From: Desmodesmus armatus | Lineage: Eukaryota; Chlorophyta; Chlorophyceae; Sphaeropleales; Scenedesmaceae | NCBI GenBank assembly: GCA_007449985.2 | Contig: VIIQ02000010.1 | Coordinates: 186,001-250,000 of the forward strand | DNA length: 64,000 nucleotides | Direction of reading: 5' to 3' | Shown here: positions 1 through 10,790 of the stretch, piece by piece | Layout of the letters: each line of letters begins with the position of its first letter | How positions within the stretch are numbered: position 1 is the stretch's first letter | Position numbers and translations under genes: made by a program | The notes under the pieces: generated by a model | The model's database searches: none | Seen by the model: the letters and a program-made list of their open reading frames with translations, nothing else | What the model was told of the DNA's origin: nothing

Positions 1-2078
1 CCAATGTGACTCGGCTGTGCCCCACAGCCCCCCAACGCTCTCACTCCCCAAGCCACATGGGCATCAATCACACACCACACCCGCACAACTGCTCAATGCG
101 CCTGCAACACCCACATGCAATGTCAGAGCCTACAACGTTGTGGCGCTCAAAGTGTACAGCAGGCTCCTACCCCCCGGCAGTCTTGCAGCATCAAAGCCCA
201 ATCCATGCCCTGCAGCCGGGCCAACCAGTGACAGTGAAAGTACGAGACAACACCAGGCAGGCCACTACTGCTGCACGAGGGCTGCTGTAGGGCCGACACA
301 CCGCACACACTCAGCACCCCACCAACACATTCACACTGGGCCTCAAGTTGCAAAAGGCTCACCAACTCGGCAGGCAGCAGGGAACCATGCCTGCATGCAG
401 CAGGGCAATAGGAAAAAAGTGGCGCTCACAACAAATCTTGAAACTTGTGCACGCAATGTGCATAGCCTGTAGGGTGTTGATGTGCATGTCCCCTGCGTCC
501 AGTGTCCCACCCAGCACACCGCCGTCCACTGAAGCGGTGGCACACCTGACACACCTGTCGCAGGTGTGGGTGTGTGCCACAACACGTAATGGTCTGTGCA
601 ACAACAGGCGTAGCCCAGAGTCAACACATCTGATGCGCCAAGGGTGTGTCGGCCAACTAATGTTGGTGGTGGTGGTGCTGCAGCGCAGCTGAAAATCACC
701 ACAATTGCCGTGTCAGTACAACTCTGTGTTTAGACGGAGCAGTAGAGACACTTGTCAGCGACAACGCCTTGTGCATGCAGCCCAGGACAACGCCCTGCGC
801 TTGCCTGCAGGACAAAACCCAACACCTCCCAGCCTAGACACCAGCACACCATGCGGAGCAGGGAACTCACAACTGTGCCACTGCTGCTTACAACCCAACA
901 TCACCAGGGGAAATGCACATGCACACACCACACAAGGACACAGGCCCTCACCGGCAGGAGGCTACACCCTCTCGAAGGGGCTGCTGCACAGAGGGGACTT
1001 GCATAATACATACAGCCACCAATATACAAGAAACACTTTCCGACAAACTGCACCAAACGCCTCAGGCCATGCACAACAGACCCTGGAGACGCAGCCACAT
1101 ACCACACGCACAACTGCCGTGCAACGACAGCACACACACACCAACACACCATACCTCCCTGACTCGCCCCACTGCTGGCTTGACAGGGGCTTGCACCCTG
1201 TCAGCCCTCTGCAGCACAAGGTGGCTGCCTTCAACAAGGCCCCACCAGGTGATGTGCAGCTGTGCTGCTTGCATGGCAGGCGCTGGCATATGCTGCCAAA
1301 CGGTAAACGCCTGGCTGGAGCTGGAACCCTGCTCAATGCCAGTAGGCGTTGGTGATGTGGGCGACGCAGGTACACTCAACGCAACAAAACCATACACCCA
1401 CACCTCAGCCCGCAAACACCATCCCAAACCACACACACCATCTCCACATGCTGGAACTCATGCCCAAGCCACACTGCTCACACACAAACCGCACGCCGAC
1501 AACCTGCCGCTCCACTAACGCCACCATACGACCAGCTCAACGCCATCTCAAAATATCAACCACCCCCCAATCAGCCAGCCCCCCGCCGCCTTGGGCGTGC
1601 AGGTCACCATACCCCAGGCGCAAAACCAGCCGAACCCAGCGATTCTTATGACCTCCCACCCACACCATCACCACCATGGCTTGCCAATTGCGCAGCATGC
1701 GCATACCAATGCTGCACGTTCCTTCATGATCAGCATGCGCTCCGCATGCCGTCAAATGCAGTAGTGATGATGCGCCCAAACGCTGATCTCCAAAGTGCCG
1801 GGGCCAAGCAGGCACGGCCAAGGCACAACACGGCTGGAACTGAGGTTATCCAAGGTCACCACTTTGTAGCTGCTTGAGTGGGCCTGGTCTTACTCAAAAT
1901 CCCTCCTAGCAACACCCCCCACCTGTTGCACCCTCCCCCAGTGCCTACTTCTGCCTGAAAGCGAGCTGCAGCACAAATGCAGCGCAGGCCCCACCATACA
2001 CCAGGCCACAGCTCGTTGCAACAGCAGCTCAGCCGCTCCCCTGCAGCAGAGACTGCAACACCAGCCAGCATCAGCACC
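1..2078. other. non-coding flank, GT-rich on the minus strand
   Basis: I find no convincing gene here. The plus strand is CA-rich, so the minus strand is GT-rich. That is the same bias seen on the sense strand downstream of other genes in this window, and it fits 3' UTR or downstream DNA of the minus-strand AP2/ERF gene that stops at 2079. Open frames of up to about 200 codons exist, but they are Pro/Thr/His-rich on one strand and Cys/Val-rich on the other, show no motif, and follow from the composition. An exon of another gene entering from the left edge cannot be excluded. Confidence 0.45.
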
Positions 2079-4241
2079 TCAGCCGCTCTCATGCAGCAGC
2101 AGCAGGGCGTCCGCCATCTCTGCCAGCTCATCATCGACATCCATAGGAGGGGTGCCGCTGTCCTCCCTGTCCTCGTCCATGCCGCCAAACTGCATCATGC
2201 CGTCCGTGTCCTCGCTGGGCGCACGGCGCCGCTCCCCATTGAAGCGCGTCGTCATCTGTAGGCTGCGCCCAGCACCTCCGGCTGCGCTGCCTGCTGCGCT
2301 GCTGAACGCGGGGCTGGTGCCGTACAGAGGCGAGGAGCCATAAGCGCCCGCAGGCAGCGACCCACCCAGCACCGCAGTGGGGTGGCTGCCATAGCCGGAG
2401 AGCTCCTCGTCCATCATGCCATCCCCGTGGTGGTAGTGGCTGACAGGGAAGTTGGTGATGGCCTTCTCACCACGGATCTCCAGTGCAGCCTTGTCGTACG
2501 CACGGGCTGCCTCCTCTGCTGTGTCAAAGGTCCCCAGCCACAGCCTGCTGCCGCAGCGAGGGTCCCGGATCTCGGCCGCAAACTTGCCCCAGGGGCGCTG
2601 CCTCACGCCGCGGTACTTCACAGCCCCATTCTTGTTGCCGTGCGCGCCCACCGTGCCCGCCCCCAGCTTCAAGCGCTGCTCTGTGCTGTTGCTGCCGGCG
2701 CCGCCGCTGCCTGCGCCGTTGCTCAGCTTGCTCTTGCGCATGGCAGCGGCCTTGCTGGTGCTGGGGCTGCTCCCCAGCAGGCTGGCTGGGCTGGGGCTGC
2801 CTGCAAAGCCTGCCATGATGGCTGCTCTGTGTGCTGCAGTGGGCCAGGAGCCCGTGTGCAGGCTTGTGCCCAGGCTGTCACCTGGAGAGGTGCCCAGGCT
2901 TGCGATGCTGCGCTGCTGGAAGCTGCCGAACGCCAGCGCAGAGTGGCTGCTGGCTGCTGAGGGCTCTGCCGGCTGGTGCTGCTTTGCAGCAGCCGCCGCT
3001 GCTGCCACAGCTGCTGCGGCGGCAGCCGCTGCTGCAGCTGCCGCTCTGGACGTGTCTGGCTTGAAGGCTGCCTCCACTGACACCCTGGCACTCCTGTCCA
3101 GCACAGCTGCTGCATCCTCGCCGCTGTCGTCACTGTGTGAAGCCAGCATGCCTTGCTGCTTGCTGGCGGCCACTGCTGCTGCGTGCCGGGTAGCGGCGTC
3201 AGCCAGGCTGCCCAGGTGCTGCGGTACATCATGTGCTGGGCTAGAGTGGCCTGAGGTGCTAGGGCTGCTGTTGCGGGCGCCAGCGACATGCACTGCAGGA
3301 GACTCTGGTGTGACCGGGCTGGGTGCCCCTGAGCTGTCTGCAGACGCCTCCTTGTAGGCAGCGGCACCAGCAGGAGCAGCAGCTGCAGGGAAGCCAAACG
3401 CTGGAGGCTGGGGCTGCACAGGGGGTTTGCTGACGACAGGCAGTGCCAGCGCAGGTACTCCTGCCGGCACACCCAGCGTGACGCCACCTGTTGTGGCGTT
3501 GATTGCGTTGGCCAGCAGTGTGTGGGCTGGCATGTAGCTGAGCTGGGGGGCTGAGGTGGACAGCTGTGCTGCACGTGCTGCCTTCTGAAGCTCCTTGAGG
3601 TATGGGATGTTGGGGTTGGCACCCAACTGAGGAGTCAGGCCGAAGCTGTTGAGGCCTGCAGGAGCAGCAGGAACGGCAGCAAAATGTCATGTGCAGCAGA
3701 AACAGCACATGCATGGACTGGCTACGGAACCCACACGAGTTTGTAGGGCAGCAACCCACGACATCGTACTAGGTGATGGCCACTTCCATGCAGGCAGCCC
3801 CTGCCGCGCTGACACGCCCCACGGACAGATCCCTTGGTGCATGCTTGCGTATGCTTATTGCCGTTATTGCTGTCATGCCTCTGTAATTCCCCATGCTGGA
3901 CGGGTGTTTCAGACGGGTGCAACTGGGAGGAGCCGCATGGAGCGCACATGGACCACAAGCTGTGAGCAGTAGAAGGCGCACCAGACTGTGCAAAGTGCCA
4001 AAATCTGCGCACAGTCCCCCCAAAACATCAATCCAGATCATCAACTGGGAACAGCAGCAGCAGCAGCAGGGCTCCTCAAACACAACCACCTGCCCGTCAA
4101 CAACAGTCTGCCCACCCGCCCAACACCTGCCAACCTACCTGGATAGCTCAACAGCGACTGCCCAGCAACACAGAAGACCGGGGGCACTGCAGAAGGTCCG
4201 CAACGTCCATTGCCACCGTCTGCTTTCACGGGCTCAGCCAT
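2079..4241 (-). CDS. AP2/ERF-domain transcription factor
   Basis: Nuclear DNA-binding regulator of the plant and algal AP2/ERF superfamily. The two-exon model is 4241-4139 and 3655-2079. The first exon ends in phase 1 at a GTAGGT donor, and the acceptor is a CTGCAG after a pyrimidine tract, giving 559 aa in frame. One AP2 domain lies near residues 380-440. It begins [19 protein letters not shown], then has [16 protein letters not shown] and an ALEIRG-x-KAITNFP end, so both the YRG and RAYD elements are intact. The rest is low-complexity: a poly-Ala run near residue 250 and Ser/Pro-rich stretches, as expected of an activation or linker region. A short acidic C-terminus follows (ending LLLLHESG). 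The gene is divergent from the MAT1-like gene. Family assignment is firm, target genes are unknown, and the first exon is inferred. Confidence 0.9.
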
Positions 4242-5222
4242 GCCGGATGCTGGTGCTGCTGCTGCTGGCTGCCAAGGCAGTTACGAGCTTGCAACACAAG
4301 GCGTGAAGTCAGTGCCTGGCTACCGACCTGCACACGATGGACACACGACGGATCAGCCGGCTTGTGAGCTGCAGACGTCATGGCACGAGGTGACGCGGAC
4401 GAGCCATCAAAGTGGATAGATTCGAACAGAGCGAAGCGGGCACCCGCCTGAGCCACCTTTGTCGTCTCAAAGTGTGCCACTGCAACTGTTCTGGAACTAG
4501 GCGCTGCAGATCAACAGGGAGACCACTGGAACCTCCCTGCTGCACACATATCTTGAGAGCCCTGCTGCGCACCCACGTGCGCTGGAAGCAAGTTCACTGA
4601 TACCAAGGCTAGCGTGTGCCAATTGCGATGAACCCTGGCAGCAGCGGTGGTGCAATGCCTTGGTTGCTGTCCATCAGCATCACCATGGAACCGCCCCGGG
4701 CTCACCTGTAGGGGATATGCAGAATCCACTCCAAGACCAAGAACGAGTGTGTTTTCAATCAGGGCGCTGAGGAACGGACTGTTGTTCTCACACGCCACTG
4801 CCAACCATCGAATTGTAGAGTGGGCACGAGATGGATCTAATTGTATAGCTGCTTTCTACTCGTGAATGTGCACATGGCCATCTTTTGTTTTGATACCCCC
4901 ACACAGATACCTGTCCAATGACAAAGCCCTGCAATCCGGGCTTGGCTTTGGAACCAATCAGGCGTACTATTGCTGTACCCCTGTGTCCAATAGTACTTCA
5001 TTTCCTTTTGTATATCCGAAAAGTGGTGCTCCGTTCATGCTCTTGTGTTCCTTCTGGGTTGCTGATCTGAACCACCTGTGTTGCAGAGAAATCCAAAATT
5101 GCCAGCTGCAGTCATCAGTGCTGATCAGGGTGCAGGCGTTCTGGGGTGGGTAGGGGGCCCCTGACAACCCACACACCAGGGGCCCTCCCTCCTGCCCTCT
5201 GCACTGCGAATGTGTGTCCAGC
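4242..5222. promoter_or_regulatory. divergent intergenic region, AP2/ERF and MAT1-like genes
   Basis: About 980 bases separate the proposed start codons of the two divergent genes, so both promoters and 5' UTRs should lie here. I see no clear TATA box at a useful distance from either start. The longest open frame, from 4866 on the plus strand, shows no family motif. I searched this stretch specifically for Cys/His patterns of a MAT1 RING finger in all plus-strand frames and saw none. Confidence 0.5.
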
Positions 5223-7076
5223 ATGGACGATGTTGCCAAAGAGATGGCAGTCAGGAGACGCATAACGGACATGTAAGTATGGTTGTGTATCAGGGGCCTG
5301 CAGCAGCAACTTTAGCGGTCCGTTCGGATCATGGGGTCCTGCCTGCCAAGGGAAGGACTCACCTTTTGCCTTGGCCTGCCGCAGCTTCAACAAGAGCCGT
5401 GATGCTTTTCAGAGCAAGGAGGAGTTTGACAGCTACCTGGAGACAGTGGAGGACATCAGTGAGTCGCTTCTCAACAGCAGTGCTGCCAGGCACAGCAGCA
5501 GCACACTTCCTGCCCTCGGTATCATGCACCAGCTCAACCCACCCAAGTGCCCTCACCCGCTGCACTGTCGGGTAGCAGCTGACTGCTGCGGCTGGTGACG
5601 TGCTGCCACGACCACTGCAGGCATGTCGTGCAGTTGCGGCCATGCTTTGCTCACATGTCCTCCCAGCACTACCAGCTGAACTTAACACCGCCCCCAAGCG
5701 TGCTCACCCATATTGACTTCGAACAGACTGTGAGCAGGGGCCATGAGTGGGCCCCATGGCTGTCGTTCCGCACCTATCTTGCTTGTGCTGTTTTCCCGGT
5801 GCTGTTTGTGCTGGTATGCTGCAGTCTACAAGCTGGCCTTTGACATAGATGTGGCCGAAGTTGAGCAGCAGGTGGCAGACTACCAACGCCAAGAGGTGTG
5901 CAGGGGCCCTGGGAACCACATGTATGCAGGCATGCCTTCTCCAGCAATCCTGCCTCAGAGTGTCAGCAGAGGGAGTACATGTGCTACTTAGGCATGCTCA
6001 CTAGGGCCCGGTGTGTGTGGTCCATGCTGCTCACATGCCTTTGTACCCACCCACGGACCCCCAGGTTCCCTCTCCACGCACCAGCGGATAATGTCTCCCC
6101 TGCTGCACTGCCCTACCCTGTCCTGCCCGGCCGCACCTGAACCTGCCCTGCCCTGCCGCATCCTGGTCTGCGCTGCGCTGCCCTGTTGCGCCCTGCCCTG
6201 TCACGTCCTGCTCTGCGCTGCGCTGCCCTGCCGACTGCTGTGGCACAACAGGCGGCTTTGCTTGGACCAAAGCCTGGAGCCGATGCAAGCACCTATGTGT
6301 GAGTGGAGCGTATCCAGCGAGCACTGTGCGCTCAATGGGGCACATAGCAGCCCCAGGCTCCCATACCAGCAGGATGGCATCTTCAGCAACAGGGCACCGG
6401 TAGTTCATTATCAGGAAACTGAGAGTGCTGGCAACACAGGGCATCAGGTCATCGCTGGAACATGTAACTGTGTCATCCAGCACCCACCCAACGTGCTTGC
6501 ACAATCGCAATGCTTGCCACCCTGGCCAACGTGTGCTATGTGCGTGGTCCTGCTTCCTCCTGTGCTTGCAGTCCTGTCAGCATGGCTGCTGTCCTGCAGC
6601 CCATGCCTACAGTGCAGGTAGAGCTGGATAAGGACGGCCACATTGTCGGCAGCAAGGCGGTGTTGAGAGGGCAGCAGTGGCAGGCCATGGCGCGAGCTTC
6701 AGGATGGTCCGATGGTGAGTACTGCAGGGAGTATCCAGGGGAAAGGTTGGTTGTCAGGCGCCATAAGGCATAGAGCACTGGTGTCTGATTGCCGTGCTGT
6801 GCCAGTAGCGGTTGGGCATGTGCTCCGCTGGCCATGAAGAAAGAAAAACTGGCAGGGACAGGTGTATGTGTTCAGTGCGACAAGCGCGGGTTTGTGTTGG
6901 TTCCCAGGTCTTGGGTGATCTGCCTGACATATATTTATCACACCATGCGAGCCCTTGTGTAATGTTCCGTCAACATAGCCACTCAGTTTTCCCCTGTTGT
7001 CTGCCTGCCCTTGTGGACTGCAGATCTGATCACACGGAAGGCCCTGCAGGATGCATTTGCCAGCATATTCATCTAA
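5223..7076 (+). CDS. MAT1: CDK-activating kinase assembly factor MAT1-like protein
   Basis: MAT1 stabilises the CDK7/cyclin H (CDKD) complex that phosphorylates cell-cycle CDKs and, within TFIIH, the RNA polymerase II tail. Exons: 5223-5272, 5385-5458, 5825-5895, 6252-6298, 6572-6714, 7024-7076, all GT-AG with matching phases, giving 145 aa. The joined N-terminus reads KEMAVRRRITDIFNKSRDAF, then EEFDSYLETVEDIIYKL and DIDVAEVEQQVADYQRQE, which is the central MAT1 helical region. The C-terminus (ASGWSDDLITRKALQDAF) matches the conserved MAT1 tail that contacts the kinase-cyclin pair. No RING finger is found upstream, although animal MAT1 (about 309 aa) has one. Plant homologues may also lack it, which I recall but cannot check. 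One more exon between 5896 and 6251 is possible, since the usual stretch after the ADYQRQE motif is missing. Confidence 0.82.
6090..6243 (+). repeat. CTGCCC/GCGCTG-rich imperfect repeat inside a MAT1 intron
   Basis: The intron before the fourth MAT1 exon carries an irregular array of CTGCC and TGCGCTGCGCTGCC units. The phrase TCCTG-(G/C)TCTGCGCTGCGCTGCCCTG recurs near 6163 and 6208. It is C/T-rich on the sense strand and may serve as an extended polypyrimidine tract for the acceptor at 6251. Confidence 0.6.
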
Positions 7077-8182
7077 GCCCAGCACTTACACGTGGAGTCC
7101 TGCTACATGCTTGGATGGTGATGCCTGCAGTGCAGCAGGCGTGCAGACCTCTCCTGCTCACGGCCCTGTGCATCCACAGCTGGCATTGCCCCTGGCAGTT
7201 TCCCAGGCTGGCACAGCTTTGAGTATGTTTCTGCTTGATGCAGTTTGATCATTAGCCAGTGTTGCTTTGGACATTGTCATGTGTTGCGTGATGTTACAGC
7301 CTGTCGGCCTGCAGCCCTGTGTTGCAGTGGCCATCACAGTAGAGCATGTGCTGGTGCTGACATGAGCCCTCCATGGTCCAAATGTTGGCTTGTCACACAT
7401 GCAACATGGTTGGTGCAGTCACCGTGCACCAATTATCGGTGCACCCAGCACCACCGGCCCTTGTAACAATGTGTGACATGTCTGATGCAAGACATCAAAA
7501 TATGCGTGGGAGTCAAGCTTGATAGGGTCTGAATGAGCAGGCTGCAACACCATGTGAAGGAGAGCAATGCAACTGTGAAGAGGTCGTGCTGGCTGTTGTG
7601 CTTGCTCATGAATGCTGCCGCAACGGTCGCCAGCCGGGGAACGAGAGTGCTACAACCCACAAAGCACACAACATGCCTGACACAATTGGACAACCACATG
7701 AACCAAGCAGGTGGCAAAGGCCACCACGCTACTGGCAGCAGGCAGTGCCACCAAACAAACCACTGTCTTCGCTGCCCATGCGGACGTGTCTGGAAAAACT
7801 TGAGCCACCACAAAAAGGGACTCTACACACAATGACAGGGCGGCTCTACCACAACCACAACCATTGTCGCAGCCATGCACAGACCATGCGAACGCGTCCT
7901 GTCTCATGCTGCATGCAAATGTGGTTGTACGACGCACAGTTGTGCTTCAGCTGTGCAAGGTTCCCGCCGCCTGATGTCTTCACGGTCCTCGCTGTCAGCC
8001 AGGCACTGCTGACATCACTGTGATGCCTGCATCCGGCACTTGCTTGCGGCACACATGTGGGCGTGGGCTGTTTATTCAGCGTGTGTGCTGGCATGCCATC
8101 TCACACTCTGCAAGCCTCTGCCAGACTGCCACCAGCTGCTGCCCGACTGGCACTGGCTGGCTCTGGCTGACACTGGCTGCTC
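7077..8182. other. convergent intergenic region, MAT1-like and carrier 3' ends
   Basis: Both flanking genes end toward this 1.1-kb stretch. A TGTAA motif, the green-algal poly(A) signal type, sits at 7462-7466 on the plus strand, about 390 bases after the MAT1 stop. A short CTGGCTGGCTCTGGCTGACACTGG-type repeat occupies about 8148-8185 next to the carrier stop. I see no gene here; the open frames are composition shadows. Confidence 0.5.
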
Positions 8183-10463
8183 TCACTGCGACAGCTGTGG
8201 CACCTGTTCGCTGGGGAGCATGGGGTCCAAGTCAGCACGCTGTGCCTCCAAGTGGCCCACCACTGTGGAGCGCACGTTGATGAGGATGAAGGTGGCAGCT
8301 GCAAATGACAGACAAGACAGCAGGGGCCAAGGGCAGTCAAACACAGCCATCGTGTTGATTGACTCAATGATGACGGTTGGGCAGGACTTCAATGGCGATC
8401 CAGGCCCCACATGTGCAAGCGCGCTGGCGAGTTTGGGCTGACGATAGCATCCAAAGGGTCGCACACAACTGCGGCAGTCTCCCAGCCCCAGACTCCCACT
8501 GCTGGCAGCCCTAACAACAACACAAGTCATGCGCGGCAGCACCCTGCTGCCGCTTGCAGCAGCAGTACCACGCTATGTTGTGCCCAGTCATTTCATGCGC
8601 CCAACCCCTGCAGCCCGCCAGCCCTACCGATGATACGAGTCATGCGCGGCAGCAGCCCCCTCCAGAAGTTGAGCACGCCACCCTCCTTGTAGATCTGAGA
8701 CGCCGTGGATGTCCAAGTCAGGTACTCTGGTTTGCTGTACATGTGCGCCTGCATTCGCGTCTTGATGGTGTCAAAGGGGTGCGACGCACTGGCCCCAAAC
8801 ACACCGCCCACCACACCAGCGATAGCCATCGCACCGGCGGGAGAGTCCTGCACACACCACACAGGCACTGGATATGTCACTGGCTAACCACCCAGCATGG
8901 CTGATTGAGTAGTGAAGTTGGGAGCAGCAGGTGCCGGCTGCACCTGCTTCAGACTGACTGTGGTATTGACACAATCCACCCAAGCACCAGAGCTGTTAAG
9001 TGCAACAACAGGTGCAGCCAAGGAGCCAGCATGAGTTTGTATTACCAATGCCAGGACCACGCACAACCGCACCTGGAAGGTTTCAGTGCTCTTGAGTTTG
9101 TCGTAGAGTATGGGACACAGACCCAGGTAGCCAGCTGCATACAGCGTCTCACGACAGATGCACGGCCACTGCGAGCAGTCAGGTGACACAAGTGTGGACT
9201 TGGTGGCGCCGTGCCATGCACGTGTGTAGACACAGGGAGTACATCTAGCCAATGCATCAACCATCTCAAGTTGTGACGTTCCAACGTGTGTCTGCCCATG
9301 TGCCCACACATGGGTGCCGCACAGGCAGCAACTGCAGCACCAAGTAGGCTGCCGCCACTGACACACAACCCGCTACTAGTAGTGCTTTGTGCCAGGCCAG
9401 TGCTGCCTCAAAAGCACAGCTAAAGTCTCGCTGCTGCTGGACGGTGCTGATGCTGCTTAGCCCTGCCTATCACTGCTCGCTGCAGCCGCCAATGCAATAG
9501 TCTCATGTTGCATGCTGCACTGAACCAGCTGCAGCATGTGCAGAACCCCTTCTTGCACTCTCACCAGGCCTCTATAGGCTGAGTAGGCTGGGTAGGCCTG
9601 CGAAAAAGACTTCACTTCTTGTAACAAGCTCGTGCCATTTTTCTGCAAGGGCACAGCAGGTCGAAGGGTCACATGCGGGTGTAAAGTAAAGGGCTCCCTG
9701 TGAATGTTGACACCTCCACCCTGCTATCATGAAGTATGGCAGCCTCTGCTTGCCAGCTGAACAACACTCGAAGCAAGCATGCAAGGAGGGCTGGCAGGTT
9801 GTGTAGAGACAGGGAGTGCATCCAGCCAATGCATCAACCATTCCAAAGCACCCCCATGTACCCAGCGGCCCCTTGTGTGCGCTGTTGCATTTTCCGCACT
9901 CTCACCTGCTGCTGGATGATGACGAGCTCTGTTGGGGTGGCCACAAGAGCTGATACAGCGCCTGCAACTGCTGCGCAGCCAAAGCGCCCCCATGTGCCCA
10001 GCTGGTCTCCGCCCGACCGCTGCATCAGCAGCCTCTCCATGAACCGGTTTGTGCCAAACTGACTGGCTGTGATGGGTGCTATGCTGCCACAGTTGATCTG
10101 TACATGCACACACAAGCAGCAAGTAAGTGATGATGGTGGGGGCAGCAGACCATCGACAGTGCCGCGGTTGCCAGCACCTTGCTCAGTGGAAATGACTCAG
10201 CACAGCCTTGGCAGCTGCGTGTCTAAGCCATAGAAGCATAAAATGCAGCATGCTATAACAAAAACAACTGCATGGTTAGGACAGCTTACCAAAAGGCCCC
10301 TGTACATCTGTGTGGGAGTGCGGGGCAGGGGCCTGCCCTCCTGCAAAGCATTTTTGAAGGCCACCATGGGCTGCATCAAGCACACTTCCATGACGCCACC
10401 CACAGCTCCTATCAACGTGTGCTCCGCCGGAGTCACACGTGATGGGCTGGCCTGTGCTGACAT
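8183..10463 (-). CDS. mitochondrial carrier (SLC25) family protein
   Basis: Inner-membrane solute carrier with six predicted membrane helices in three repeats. Exons: 10463-10290, 10097-9906, 9642-9565, 9168-9073, 8847-8628, 8298-8183. All junctions are GT-AG and in phase, giving 291 aa, the usual family length. Repeat 3 has the canonical signature (SHPFDTIKTRMQ). Repeat 1 (MQPMVAFKNALQEG) lacks the acidic residue, and repeat 2 (TPTELVIIQQQ) keeps the acid but lacks the basic residue. Each repeat is followed by an aromatic-RGL motif (MYRGLL, AYRGLW, FWRGLL). The start has no cleavable presequence, as is normal for carriers. The substrate cannot be read from the sequence. The ordering and the ALQEGRPLPRTP loop resemble uncharacterised algal and protist carriers more than ADP/ATP or phosphate carriers. 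Two introns hold copies of a short dispersed repeat. Confidence 0.92.
9224..9286 (-). repeat. short dispersed repeat, copy A (intronic)
   Basis: One of three copies of a roughly 45-63-base element. The plus strand shows GTGTAGACACAGGGAGT, then AGCCAATGCATCAACCAT, then a TGTGACNTTCC tail. It lies in the carrier intron between exons 3 and 4. The copies at 9801-9846 and 39104-39166 are in the same plus-strand orientation. Confidence 0.75.
9801..9846 (-). repeat. short dispersed repeat, copy B (intronic)
   Basis: Second copy of the element described at 9224-9286. It has the same core (GTGTAGAGACAGGGAGTGCA, then CCAATGCATCAACCATTCC) but no recognisable TGTGAC tail. It lies in the carrier intron between exons 2 and 3, about 580 bases from copy A. 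Confidence 0.7.
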
Positions 10464-10790
10464 CTTTCCTGGTGCCTCAACAACACTGCAACTGCTGCCG
10501 ATTGTGTCCTGCTGCTGCTGCTGTTGCTGCCAGTGCTGGTGGTGCTGCCAACCCCTCAGAAACTTGGTTGGATGTTGAGCATGGACGAGGTGGTGATGTC
10601 AAGCAGCCAACGTGGACAACCCTAGCGACACCGTGTTGCGATCAGCGGTTACCGGCGGTTCATGACGTAAACGTTGACGTAGGTCTGATTGATTGTGTGG
10701 GTGATAGGGTAGAATGTATAATCAACCCTTTGAATCCGTCCCTGCTTCACCACAGCTCGAAGCGTGCAGTTGTCACTTGTTTGATCTGGA
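10464..10790. promoter_or_regulatory. divergent promoter, carrier and SET methyltransferase
   Basis: Only 327 bases separate the two start codons. Two same-strand TGACGT cores, the bZIP/CRE-type site, lie at 10663-10668 and 10675-10680, 12 bases apart, in CATGACGTAAACGTTGACGT. A TATA-like TGTATAATC at about 10716-10724 is some 70 bases upstream of the SET start, suggesting a short SET 5' UTR. A GCTGCTGCTGTTGCTGCC tract lies near the carrier start. Which gene the TGACGT pair controls cannot be told. Confidence 0.45.

Noticed and set aside
2382..3357. Long plus-strand ORFs (192 and 301 codons) opposite the AP2 gene
   Set aside because: They are antisense shadows of the AP2 coding exon, with compositions forced by its poly-Ala and Ser codons.
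6013..6621. 202-codon Cys/Leu-rich ORF in the MAT1 gene
   Set aside because: It runs through the CTGCC repeat and across clear MAT1 exons in another frame.
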